Source: Lacimicrobium alkaliphilum (GTDB lineage: Bacteria; Pseudomonadota; Gammaproteobacteria; Enterobacterales; Alteromonadaceae). From it: a DNA stretch of 64,000 nt. Below are positions 56,031 through 64,000 of this stretch, piece by piece; the first letter of the stretch is position 1, and each line of letters starts with the position of its first letter. Below the pieces are notes generated by a model, which worked only from the letters and a program-made list of their open reading frames with translations, was not told where the DNA came from and did no database searches. The stretch lies in assembly GCF_002591895.1 (NCBI RefSeq), contig NZ_NISX01000003.1, positions 79,732-143,731 of the forward strand. Reading direction: 5' to 3'. The position numbers were made by a program, and so were the translations under genes.

Positions 56031-56636
56031 ATGGCTATGAAAATCAACAAACAATCCGCAGGGTTTACCCTGATCGAACTGGTTATTGTGGTGGTAGTGC
56101 TGGGCCTGCTGGCGGCTGTTGCGTTGCCACGTATGCTGGAAGTGACAGAAGATGCCGAGAAAGCCACCGTTGAAGGCGTGGCCGGAGGTTTCGCTACCGG
56201 AGTCGGACTGGTGCGCGCCCAGTGGGAGCTGGAAGGCAGGCCGGCGCAAAACGGAGGCGCCAACATCACCTTTGTGACAGTGGGCGGTATTCAGATTGGC
56301 ATCGACAAAGACACCGGTTATCCCACCGGTGAAGCCACCAATGATGGCAGTACCGAAGATGACTCTCTGGTGGATCTGGACTGCGTCAGTATCTTTAACC
56401 TGATTATGCAAAGCGCGCCCACTATTACATCACAGTGGAATCAGCGCCCTTTTGACTCTCATCGCTATTTTACCAGCAGTGCCGACGGCATTGCACCAGC
56501 CGGTAATGATGTGTGTTACTACTACCTGACTCAGACGATTAAAAATCAGCAGAACGAGCCCATTGATAACAGCGATGGTAACGGCTTTGTCTATGACCCC
56601 CGCATCGGCCAGGTCATCACATTCAGCAATCAGTAG
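56031..56636 (+). CDS. mshB: Type IV prepilin-like protein MshB
   Basis: The 201-residue protein has a class III prepilin signal, SAGFTLIELVIVVVVLGLLA, with cleavage after the Gly preceding Phe, followed by a pilin helix and a globular domain with cysteines (LDCVSIFNL, NDVCYYYLT). It is a minor pilin encoded before the major subunit. Two ATGs (56031, 56037) are possible; the second has better spacing from the ribosome site. Confidence 0.9.
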   Translation: MAMKINKQSAGFTLIELVIVVVVLGLLAAVALPRMLEVTEDAEKATVEGVAGGFATGVGLVRAQWELEGRPAQNGGANITFVTVGGIQIGIDKDTGYPTGEATNDGSTEDDSLVDLDCVSIFNLIMQSAPTITSQWNQRPFDSHRYFTSSADGIAPAGNDVCYYYLTQTIKNQQNEPIDNSDGNGFVYDPRIGQVITFSNQ

Positions 56637-56639
56637 GCC

Positions 56640-56710
56640 TGTAGGTCGGAATTTATTCCGACATCAATGCGAAAGGCCAGCATTACTGTCGGAATAGATT
56701 CCGACCTACA
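56640..56710. repeat. Double palindromic repeat between mshB and mshA
   Basis: Two 24-base arms, TGTAGGTCGGAAT-start (56640-56663) and TGTCGGAATAGAT-start (56687-56710), are inverted copies matching at 23 of 24 positions with 23 bases between. Each arm is itself nearly palindromic. It is the best-conserved member of the GTAGG-TC family in this window and can form a strong mRNA hairpin in the msh transcript. Confidence 0.85.
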
Positions 56711-56790
56711 ACTAAAACAGTTGCTTTCAGGATGGAAGACAGCACAATAAGAACAAGGGATAGCCATTAGTAACTTGAGGCAATAATATT

Positions 56791-57300
56791 ATGAAACAAC
56801 AAGGTTTTACTTTAATCGAACTGATCATCGTGATCGTGATTCTGGGTATCTTGGCGGTCACCGCAGCACCTAAATTTATTGATATTCAGTCCGATGCCAC
56901 AGCCTCCACGCTGCAGGGCGCCAAGGCTGCAATGCAGGGTGGTGCGCAACTGGTTTATGCTAAATCAGCGATTGCAGGTGAGCAGAATGGAGCTGGAAAC
57001 GCCAATATTGGAGCAGGCGTTACAACCAGTGATGGTTATCCCGATGCCGATGCAATGACCACAGCGATGCTTTCTGAGTGGGTAGAGCTTCCATCTGCCG
57101 AATGGACTCTTGTCGAACCTGTTGGTGCCGACGCAACCGCGGCGGGCCCTGCTGATGGTGGCTTTGGTATACACCCCGATGGCGCTACGGTAGATTTTGA
57201 GGAAACCGGCACCGATGGTGCTAGTTGCCATGTACTTTACACTAATTCAGCGGGTGGCGGCGCCTCTCCGGTTATTACCGTGGTTGCCGGTAGCTGCTAA
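56791..57300 (+). CDS. mshA: Major MSHA pilin subunit MshA
   Basis: The 169-residue prepilin starts [20 protein letters not shown], with cleavage after Gly5 and Glu5 of the mature protein intact. A globular domain with two C-terminal cysteines (CHVLY near 149, terminal GSC) forms the usual disulfide. It is the main structural subunit of the adhesive MSHA pilus. The ribosome site is GAGGCAATA. A separate promoter after the repeat at 56640-56710 is likely but not clear. Confidence 0.93.
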   Translation: MKQQGFTLIELIIVIVILGILAVTAAPKFIDIQSDATASTLQGAKAAMQGGAQLVYAKSAIAGEQNGAGNANIGAGVTTSDGYPDADAMTTAMLSEWVELPSAEWTLVEPVGADATAAGPADGGFGIHPDGATVDFEETGTDGASCHVLYTNSAGGGASPVITVVAGSC

Positions 57301-57314
57301 ATCCGACCAATAAC

Positions 57315-57857
57315 ATGAAAACCGCCGGCTACACCTTATTAGAACTGATTGTCGTGATCACCGTTCTGGGTGTGCTGGCGGTATCAGCCTACAGTCGCTT
57401 TCAGGGCACCGATGGGATCGCCGAATACAGTTATCAGGCACGCCTTGTCAGTGCGCTGCGCAATATGCAGACCCGCGCCATGCAGGATACCCGCCCCGGA
57501 TATTGCTATCAGATTAATCTGAATACCACAGCTCCGGCCTTCGGCCCCCCGACACTGGCCTATTCACCAGGCGGTGGTGCGGCGCAACAGGCTCAGAGTT
57601 GCAGTACCAGTATCGACTATTCCACCCCTGAGTATCTGCGTACCAGCCAGACTGATATGTCAGATGACAATCTTCTGCTCAGTGCGCTAGACGGTGGCAG
57701 TGCGGTCGACCATATTGGTTTTGATGGCCTCGGCCGCCCGGTGGATAATGCACAGCAGGCCATCTGTACCGGATCAAGTGGCTGTACTCTGACCGTTACC
57801 GGCACGGCCAGCGCCAGAGTCTGTGTGGCATCTGAAGGCTATATTTATGCCTGCTGA
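57315..57857 (+). CDS. mshC: MSHA minor pilin MshC
   Basis: The 180-residue prepilin-like protein has the signal MKTAGYTLLELIVVITVLGV, with Tyr replacing Phe at +1. The globular part contains cysteine pairs (QSCSTS; ICTGSSGC; final YAC). It lies directly after mshA and is probably a minor or initiating pilin. Confidence 0.88.
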   Translation: MKTAGYTLLELIVVITVLGVLAVSAYSRFQGTDGIAEYSYQARLVSALRNMQTRAMQDTRPGYCYQINLNTTAPAFGPPTLAYSPGGGAAQQAQSCSTSIDYSTPEYLRTSQTDMSDDNLLLSALDGGSAVDHIGFDGLGRPVDNAQQAICTGSSGCTLTVTGTASARVCVASEGYIYAC

Positions 57858-58485
57858 TAGAATACCGGGTGGACGAATTTCGGGTCGCTTTGGTGCTCAT
57901 TCTCAAGCCATTCGATGCTCTCAGGGTTTCACCCTGATTGAAATGGTGATCGGCATTATCGTATTGGGTATTGCCCTGACGCTGATCACCAGTTTTTTGC
58001 TGCCCCAGTCAACACGCAGTATCGACCCCATCTACCAGGCCCGGGCCACAGAACTGGCGCAGTCGCTGTTGAATGAAATCAGCGCCAAGTCATTTGATCA
58101 AAATTCCGATCGCAGTGGTGGCTCACAGCGTTGTGGTGAAGATATGGATGGCGATGGAAATGCAGATTTATGTACAACAGCCGCAGGGCTGGGGCTGGAC
58201 GCAGGGGAAGATTGCAGCAACAGAGACAGCTTTAATGATGTGGATGATTATTTCTGTATCAGTAATATCAATGCCGTAACGGTGCTGAATACGCCCGACA
58301 GGCCTATGAACCCATCACTTCAGCCCCTTTACCAGGACTTTCTGGTTAGCGTAGAGGGTTTTTACGATGGCAATATGGATGGCAATAACGACGGTGCCAT
58401 CAGTTCCCTGAAGCTTATCCGTGTCAGTATTACCACACCCAACAGTGAAACCCTGGATTTTACGACTTACCGGGGTAACTACTGA
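57847..58485 (+). CDS. mshD: MSHA minor pilin MshD
   Basis: The 212-residue prepilin has the cleavage motif QGFTLIEMVIGIIVLGI. The leader from ATG 57847 is unusually long (27 residues, rich in Arg and Gly), and no other in-frame ATG is nearer. The domain is Asp/Asn-rich with several cysteines (GEDMDGDGNADLC looks like a calcium-binding loop). The start overlaps the mshC stop. Confidence 0.86.
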   Translation: MPADRIPGGRISGRFGAHSQAIRCSQGFTLIEMVIGIIVLGIALTLITSFLLPQSTRSIDPIYQARATELAQSLLNEISAKSFDQNSDRSGGSQRCGEDMDGDGNADLCTTAAGLGLDAGEDCSNRDSFNDVDDYFCISNINAVTVLNTPDRPMNPSLQPLYQDFLVSVEGFYDGNMDGNNDGAISSLKLIRVSITTPNSETLDFTTYRGNY

Positions 58486-59282
58486 TGCAACGAACTCGTG
58501 GTTTTACGCTGATCGAACTGGTTAGCGTAATCGTTATACTGGCCATCGTTTCTGTGGGCGTTTTCAGCTTTGTCAGTATTGGTACGCGGATTTATGTGGA
58601 TGTGACCGAACGGGATCAAATCTTAAGTGAGGCACGTTTTGTACTGGAGCGGCTTAATCGTGAGCTGCGCCGCGCCGTACCCAACAGTATCAGAATCTCT
58701 GCCAATTCCCGCTGTATCGAATTTGCGCCTATTGCATGGAGCAGCTTTTATGAGGATATCGCGGTTTCCCCCGAACCCGCCACAGATGAAATTGAACTGG
58801 CCAGTCTGGGCAATTATCAAAGAGAAATGAACGACAGAGTGGTTGTATACCCCCTTGAGCCTGACCATATATATCTGGGAGGCGATGCCCATAATGTCGC
58901 CCCCGATGCGAACCCGGTATCCGGTAACACCCTGCTCCTCACATCAGACCATCAGTTTGCCACTGATAGCCCGGCCAGGCGTCTGTATATTGGCCGGGAG
59001 CCTGTTAGCTACTGCCTGTCAGGGAATAGCCGGCTTACCCGTCATACCGGCTACGCCTATCGCGACGTACAGTCTGAAAGCCCCACTAATGCAGGGATTG
59101 GCACCGGCGTACTGATGGCCCGGCATATTATCAATGACCCCACTGATGCGAATGACCGGCCCTTTACACTGGAGTCTGCTACGCTGAACAGAAATGCTCT
59201 GGTACAGTTACAGCTCAGATTTGAGCTTAACGAAGAGCTGGTGGTTTTTAATAGCGAAGTGCATTTGCCCAATGTTCCATAG
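58485..59282 (+). CDS. mshO: MSHA minor pilin MshO
   Basis: The 265-residue prepilin-like protein has the signal RGFTLIELVSVIVILAIVSV and a PilW/GspJ-like globular domain. The mshD stop and mshO start overlap (TGATG). Confidence 0.88.
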   Translation: MQRTRGFTLIELVSVIVILAIVSVGVFSFVSIGTRIYVDVTERDQILSEARFVLERLNRELRRAVPNSIRISANSRCIEFAPIAWSSFYEDIAVSPEPATDEIELASLGNYQREMNDRVVVYPLEPDHIYLGGDAHNVAPDANPVSGNTLLLTSDHQFATDSPARRLYIGREPVSYCLSGNSRLTRHTGYAYRDVQSESPTNAGIGTGVLMARHIINDPTDANDRPFTLESATLNRNALVQLQLRFELNEELVVFNSEVHLPNVP

Positions 59283-59739
59283 ATCTCACCCCCGTTGTTT
59301 ACCGAGGCATCAACGCGGCAGTATGCTGGTGATCAGCCTGTTTGTGATTGTGGTGATGGCGTTTCTTGCTCTGACGCTGACCCGGTTATTATCTGCCTCC
59401 AGCGACAGCCTGATTTTTGAAGTGTACGGGCTGCGTGCCCACCAGGCTGCCCAATCAGGTCTTGAAGCCAAACTGACCGAAGCCTTTCCCCTTTGCCCGC
59501 CGGGCTCGGTTAATTCAGTGTGTGTCGACAAAAGCCTTAATGACCCCACTGCCTGTGATAACACCACCGCTGTCACCTTCAGCATGGATGGCCTGCGAAA
59601 TTGCAGTGTCAGCAGCAGTTGCAGTGTGGAGACTACGGGTGATAGCCGCTATTACCAGTTTACCAGTACCGGCACCTGCGAGGCGGGCGATGCGGTAACC
59701 TCCCGCACGGCTTTCGTAGATGCCAGGGTGGAATTATGA
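59272..59739 (+). CDS. mshP: MSHA biogenesis protein MshP
   Basis: The 155-residue protein has a PilX-like N-terminus (RGSMLVISLFVIVVMAFLAL) and a small globular domain with several cysteines. It is identified by position between mshO and mshQ. ATG 59272 lies within the end of mshO; the frame is open to 59194 but that would overlap deeply. Confidence 0.84.
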   Translation: MFHRSHPRCLPRHQRGSMLVISLFVIVVMAFLALTLTRLLSASSDSLIFEVYGLRAHQAAQSGLEAKLTEAFPLCPPGSVNSVCVDKSLNDPTACDNTTAVTFSMDGLRNCSVSSSCSVETTGDSRYYQFTSTGTCEAGDAVTSRTAFVDARVEL

Positions 59740-62700
59740 GCCGCCTTACGATTATTTTTCTGCTGCTATTGCTGATACCAGGAATCAGCTATTCGGCAAC
59801 TTATACGCTCCCCGATGATGCAACCTCTTTACCTGGTGCTAATTGTTCTGCCATTGGCAACGTCATTAACTGTTCAGCAGATCTAATTCTGGCCTCTGAT
59901 GATGTTATTACGGTTAGCGAAGCTGTTTCACTGAATATTGACGGCAATCTGACCCTACAAAGTGGGTTTGTCGGAAATGCCCCCGGCACACCGACCAGTT
60001 TAGACATTCAGGCAAACACCATTAGTATTGCCAACAATGTGTTTCTAAGAGCGAATATCCAGGCATCGGGTAGCATCACCCTCTCCGGAGATGTGACTGG
60101 CAATATTATCAGTGCAGGCAGCATAGCGTTATATGGCTCGGTGACCGGAAATGTGCAAACCAGCACCATTTTCATCACTGGCCTGATAGACGGCAATCTT
60201 AACGCAACGGGCAGCGTTGCTAATAATGGCGAAATCACCGGTTATGTGAACGCCCCCTGTGGTGAAAACCAAAGTTGCGGCGGCATTATTGGTGGTGAGC
60301 AATGCAATATCAATGCGAATCAGGGCGCTTGTCCTGGCAGCGCTTTACAACTGCAATGGCTGGCCTACGAACAGCCGGACTGGTTACTGGATATCTCCGG
60401 CCAGGGTAATCATGCCGGTAGCACAGGCAGTGCTGAACCATTGTTGCTGACATCAAAAATATCCTGTAGTGCCCTTAATATTCCCGATAACCGCAACCGC
60501 TTCACACAGGATGCCGTCGATTCTCAACTGGATGTGAATGATATCGGCGACAAAGGTACCATCTCGTTCTGGTATCGCAGCAATGAAGACTGGTCGCAAA
60601 TCGGGCGTAGTAAAATGCTGTTTGATGCTTCCTCAGCCAGCAATGCCCAGTTTGCTCTGGGGATGAATAGTCAGGGCGGCATCAGCTTTAATATATCGGA
60701 ATCCGATGGTGATACGTTACGTGTTTTCAGTCAGGTGAATTACAACTTTACCTCAGCTGACTGGGTACATATCGCCTTCTCATGGGATGCAATAAACAAT
60801 ACACAAAAACTGCATATCAACGGCATTCAGCAGTCACTGGTGAATATTGACAATGTCGCCGTGGACGAAGGCCTGCCACAACTTGACACCTTATATATTG
60901 GCGATAATCGCAGCACATCAGCATCGGCCACCGGCAATTCGGCCGATGGCTTAATAGATGAGTGGCGGGTGTATAATTATGTTCAGAGCAGTGCCCAGAT
61001 AAACGCCGACCGGACCAATACCTCAGATTGTCCGACACCGGATCTGCAATGTGACAATTATACCTTCCAGTCCATCGGTGATTTTGCACAAAACTGGCAG
61101 GTGTCCACCAGTTCAGGTTCATTTATACCCGCGCCTGTTAATGGCAGAGTCAGGCTGACTGAGGCAGCATCCGAGCAATCCACCCGCATTACCTTAAACA
61201 AGAAATTTCCGGCGGCTGGCAACAGAGTCGAAATTGAATTTGATTATTATGCCTACAATGGTAACAGCGCCGATGGTATTGCTGTGGTGCTTTCTGATGC
61301 CAATGTCACCCCCCAATCAGGGAGTTTCGGGGGCTCTTTGGGCTATGCTCAGCGTAATAATGGCGATGCTGGCTTCGCCGGTGGCTGGCTGGGAATAGGC
61401 CTGGATGAATATGGTAATTTCTCCAATGATACTGAAGGGCGAAACGGTGGCGTCGGCTTCAGGCCTGACAGCATCGCCCTGCGCGGCGCGGCGCAAAATG
61501 ACTATCCATTTTTAAAGGCTGCCACTGGGCTCAACCCTGCCATTGATGTACCCGGGGCCACACCTGGCCCCGCCCATCGCTATCGTATTGTGGTGGACTC
61601 GCAGATCACCGGTACTTCTTTTATCAGTGTCAGCCGGGACACGGGTAGCGGCTTTGTCGAGTTAATTTCATCTTTTGATGTATTCTCCGAATTCCCCGAC
61701 CAACAACCTGTGGTACCGGAAGACTTTTTGCTCAGCTTTACCGGCAGCACCGGAGAGTCGATCAATATCCATGAAATCGATAATCTCGAAGTCTGCGCCA
61801 TTAAAGCAGAGGATATTTTTGTTGGCCCTCATCATTACCGGTTGCAACATAACCAGACCGGCTACCTGTGCGGCGCCAGTGAGGTCACCGTGAAGGCCTG
61901 CGCCGACCCCGACTGTAAAGATTTATATGGTAATGCAGCATCACTTAGCCTGACCACCGATAAAGGCAGTTGGTCAGCCACGAATTTGTCTTTTAATGCC
62001 TCCACCACTTCCGCACTGAGTGTTGATGAGACCGGCGTGGCGACTATCGGTGCCATCAATACTGATCCACAAGCTCCGGTTGAATGTTATATCGGCGATA
62101 CGGCATCAAATTGTGAAATCGACTTCGTCGAAGTGGGGCTGGCCCTGTCCTGGGACGCATGGTCATCTCCGGTCACCGTCATCCCCAATCAGCTCTCTCA
62201 AAAGGGTTTTACTGAAGATATTTATGTCGGGTTAGCCCAGGCCGGCACCTGTGAAGCAGATCTGCAGGACCAGGAATTAGAACTGGCGCTGGATTGCGTG
62301 GATCCGGCCTCCTGCAATAACAATATGCTGGTAGGCAATGATTCCCCTACCGGCAATCCCAACGATTATTTCAGCACCGGTATCACCTTTAATGATCAGG
62401 GTATTGCCACTATCCCGGCAACATGGCTGCGCTATGACGATGCGGGGCAGGTGCAGCTCAGGGTCAGAAACAGCGAGCAAAATGCCATAGGGTTAAGCAA
62501 TACCTTTGTGGTTAAACCCACCGCACTGGTGCTGAGCGCCGATAATAATAATCCCCATATTGCCGGTGCCGATTTTAACCTGAACGTTCAGGCTATTGGC
62601 GCAGCAGGGGGGATCACGCCAAACTATAATGTCAGTGATGGAAATCCCGTAACTAACAGCGACCTTCGCCTGCAATTAATAAAAGCTCTGCCGTTAAATG

Positions 62701-63854
62701 AGGGCGAGCAAGGGGAACTAAGCCTAGGCGACCAAAATGTGGACAGTCGTAATCCCGCCTTTGCGGTATTTACACAAATCAGCAATGAAAATGCCTTTGG
62801 TTTTGATAATGGCGCTGGCAGTGCATCGGTGAGTTATTCTGAAGTTGGCAGCATAGAGATACAATTGCAGGATTCGGATTATATGAACGCCGGTAGCATC
62901 GGCTCCAATACGCTGGCTCTGGGCCGCTTTATCCCCGCCTATTTTAGTGTCAGTGCAGATACACCTCAATTGCTCAACACCTGTACCGAGGGCACAACCC
63001 CCTTTAGTTATGTAGGTGAGACCATAGGTTTTGATCAAGTTAACTCGTTGCAGCCAGCAATCCGCATCAAAGCATTCAACCAACAAAGTCAGGTGACTAA
63101 TAATTATACCAATAACTTGTGGCGTCTTGGCAGCTGGGATATTCCCAACCAGATTAGTTACAGTGACAGCAGCTACAGCGAGGCCGTAACAGCCAATGTT
63201 GCAACCCAACAACTGACTAAGTTACAGCTGGATACCTATAATGGTGAGGGCATATATCGTATCGACAATGCCAGGGTGACTTACGAAAAAGGGGTTACGC
63301 CGCTGACACCCTTTGACTCCTCACTGGATATCACTATCAGCGAAGCGGCACTGACCGATAGCGATGGAGTATGCTCCAAAACCTCTCCATCTCCCTCCGC
63401 GCCTTGTCGGGCCTTTAGCATCAGCAACATTAATAGCGCCAATCTGCGCTATGGCCGCGCCCGTTTAAGTAATGCGTACGGTCAGGAAACTGAGCCTCTG
63501 CCGGTGCCATTGCAACTGGAATACTATAACGGTACGCGCTGGATGCTGAATACAGATGACAACTGTACGACATACAACGCTGGCGATTTACAACTGACCA
63601 CCACCCTCACCACCTCTGCCAGCGGTGATAACACCGTTACCGGCGGGCGCCCTTTGGTACCAATGCAGGGTTTTGTGTTAGCCGCCCCGGGAGAAACAGG
63701 AGAGGTTGAGGTGCAATGGCAGCCCCTCCCTGAATGGCTGAAATTTGACTGGCAGGGAGACGGTGCTGCACTGAGTGAACCGGCCGCCGTCGCCACATTT
63801 GGCCAGTACCGCGGCAATGATCGCATTATTCACTGGCGCGAAGTGTTTGAGTAG
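59736..63854 (+). CDS. mshQ: MSHA pilus tip-associated protein MshQ
   Basis: The 1372-residue exported protein has a signal peptide (MSRLTIIFLLLLLIPGISYSA), a repetitive bactofilin-like beta region (about 60-180, NG.LTL.GSI-type repeats), a LamG/concanavalin-like domain (about 225-430), a second lectin-like domain (about 440-690, with NGNSADGIAVVLSD and WLGIGLDEYGNFS), and a C-terminal DUF6701 region. This is the family layout of MshQ, the likely adhesive or tip component. The start overlaps mshP by ATGA. No clear terminator follows. Confidence 0.92.
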   Translation: MSRLTIIFLLLLLIPGISYSATYTLPDDATSLPGANCSAIGNVINCSADLILASDDVITVSEAVSLNIDGNLTLQSGFVGNAPGTPTSLDIQANTISIANNVFLRANIQASGSITLSGDVTGNIISAGSIALYGSVTGNVQTSTIFITGLIDGNLNATGSVANNGEITGYVNAPCGENQSCGGIIGGEQCNINANQGACPGSALQLQWLAYEQPDWLLDISGQGNHAGSTGSAEPLLLTSKISCSALNIPDNRNRFTQDAVDSQLDVNDIGDKGTISFWYRSNEDWSQIGRSKMLFDASSASNAQFALGMNSQGGISFNISESDGDTLRVFSQVNYNFTSADWVHIAFSWDAINNTQKLHINGIQQSLVNIDNVAVDEGLPQLDTLYIGDNRSTSASATGNSADGLIDEWRVYNYVQSSAQINADRTNTSDCPTPDLQCDNYTFQSIGDFAQNWQVSTSSGSFIPAPVNGRVRLTEAASEQSTRITLNKKFPAAGNRVEIEFDYYAYNGNSADGIAVVLSDANVTPQSGSFGGSLGYAQRNNGDAGFAGGWLGIGLDEYGNFSNDTEGRNGGVGFRPDSIALRGAAQNDYPFLKAATGLNPAIDVPGATPGPAHRYRIVVDSQITGTSFISVSRDTGSGFVELISSFDVFSEFPDQQPVVPEDFLLSFTGSTGESINIHEIDNLEVCAIKAEDIFVGPHHYRLQHNQTGYLCGASEVTVKACADPDCKDLYGNAASLSLTTDKGSWSATNLSFNASTTSALSVDETGVATIGAINTDPQAPVECYIGDTASNCEIDFVEVGLALSWDAWSSPVTVIPNQLSQKGFTEDIYVGLAQAGTCEADLQDQELELALDCVDPASCNNNMLVGNDSPTGNPNDYFSTGITFNDQGIATIPATWLRYDDAGQVQLRVRNSEQNAIGLSNTFVVKPTALVLSADNNNPHIAGADFNLNVQAIGAAGGITPNYNVSDGNPVTNSDLRLQLIKALPLNEGEQGELSLGDQNVDSRNPAFAVFTQISNENAFGFDNGAGSASVSYSEVGSIEIQLQDSDYMNAGSIGSNTLALGRFIPAYFSVSADTPQLLNTCTEGTTPFSYVGETIGFDQVNSLQPAIRIKAFNQQSQVTNNYTNNLWRLGSWDIPNQISYSDSSYSEAVTANVATQQLTKLQLDTYNGEGIYRIDNARVTYEKGVTPLTPFDSSLDITISEAALTDSDGVCSKTSPSPSAPCRAFSISNINSANLRYGRARLSNAYGQETEPLPVPLQLEYYNGTRWMLNTDDNCTTYNAGDLQLTTTLTTSASGDNTVTGGRPLVPMQGFVLAAPGETGEVEVQWQPLPEWLKFDWQGDGAALSEPAAVATFGQYRGNDRIIHWREVFE

Positions 63855-63893
63855 CACTGCAACAGACACAAAAAGCGCAAAAAGAATAAATTC

Positions 63894-63958
63894 ACCACAG
63901 AGACACAGAGGTCACAGAGAAGTAAGGGGGCTAAACCTTTGATGCCTCTGTTCTGTGA
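63894..63958. repeat. Inverted CACAGAG-type repeat after mshQ
   Basis: ACCACAGAGACACAGAGG (63894-63911, continuing to 63920) and GCCTCTGTTCTGTGAAG (63944-63960) are inverted copies that could fold into a hairpin at the end of the msh transcript. It belongs to the family at 4827-5200 and 13505-13704. Confidence 0.7.
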
Positions 63959-64000
63959 AGTTAGTTTTGTCTTTTTTAAAGGCCGCTGGATGCCCGATAA

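Overview
The window looks like the chromosome of a marine-type gammaproteobacterium, most likely Alteromonadales (Alteromonadaceae-like). This is inferred from the complete MSHA pilus locus in Vibrio/Alteromonas order, the GroESL, UvrA, Ssb and YebG sequences, and the housekeeping gene style. No rRNA, tRNA or CRISPR array was seen.

Layout. (1) 1-4.8 kb: groES-groEL with a sigma32-type -10 at the left edge, then a small lipoprotein, an ICMT-like methyltransferase, a CDF-type cation transporter, a GNAT acetyltransferase, and yebG under a near-perfect LexA box. (2) 4.8-18.8 kb: a membrane Na+/H+ pyrophosphatase, a DUF885 lipoprotein, soluble pyrophosphatase, a DUF3299 protein, an EAL-HDOD protein, a 2OG-Fe(II) oxygenase, a thioesterase, uvrA, a YajR-like MFS transporter and ssb. 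The gaps carry two families of dispersed palindromic repeats. (3) about 18.75-42.66 kb: a genomic island of about 24 kb inserted just downstream of ssb. (4) 43.2-46.1 kb: a WYL regulator divergent from a GST gene, a RelE/Phd-type toxin-antitoxin pair, and a small SpoIIAA-like protein. (5) 46.3-63.9 kb: the MSHA type IV pilus locus from mshI to mshQ, including a MshE ATPase with two c-di-GMP-binding MshEN motifs.

The island is the accessory part. Its left end is a translationally coupled six-gene operon: three different large tyrosine recombinases, a small coiled-coil protein (together matching the GInt ginABCD layout), a second small coiled-coil protein and a RecD2-like helicase. Next come one or two tiny overlapping ORFs and a three-gene operon of proteins I do not recognise, with its own TTGACA promoter. 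A serine resolvase-family recombinase then separates this from a defence block: hsdR-hsdS, a PHP/ABC-ATPase protein (TrlF-like), an AAA+ ATPase with a cytoplasmic subtilisin-like protease, and finally hsdM. The methylase gene is therefore separated from its specificity subunit by about 6.6 kb of other defence-type genes. Copies of a TGTTAACTA motif lie at both island ends and are candidate recombination sites.

The best candidates for something undescribed are the orphan operon (27253-29383), the helicase-extended GInt module, and the AAA-subtilase pair nested inside a type I restriction locus. Functions given for these are inference from domain motifs and context. No database search was possible.
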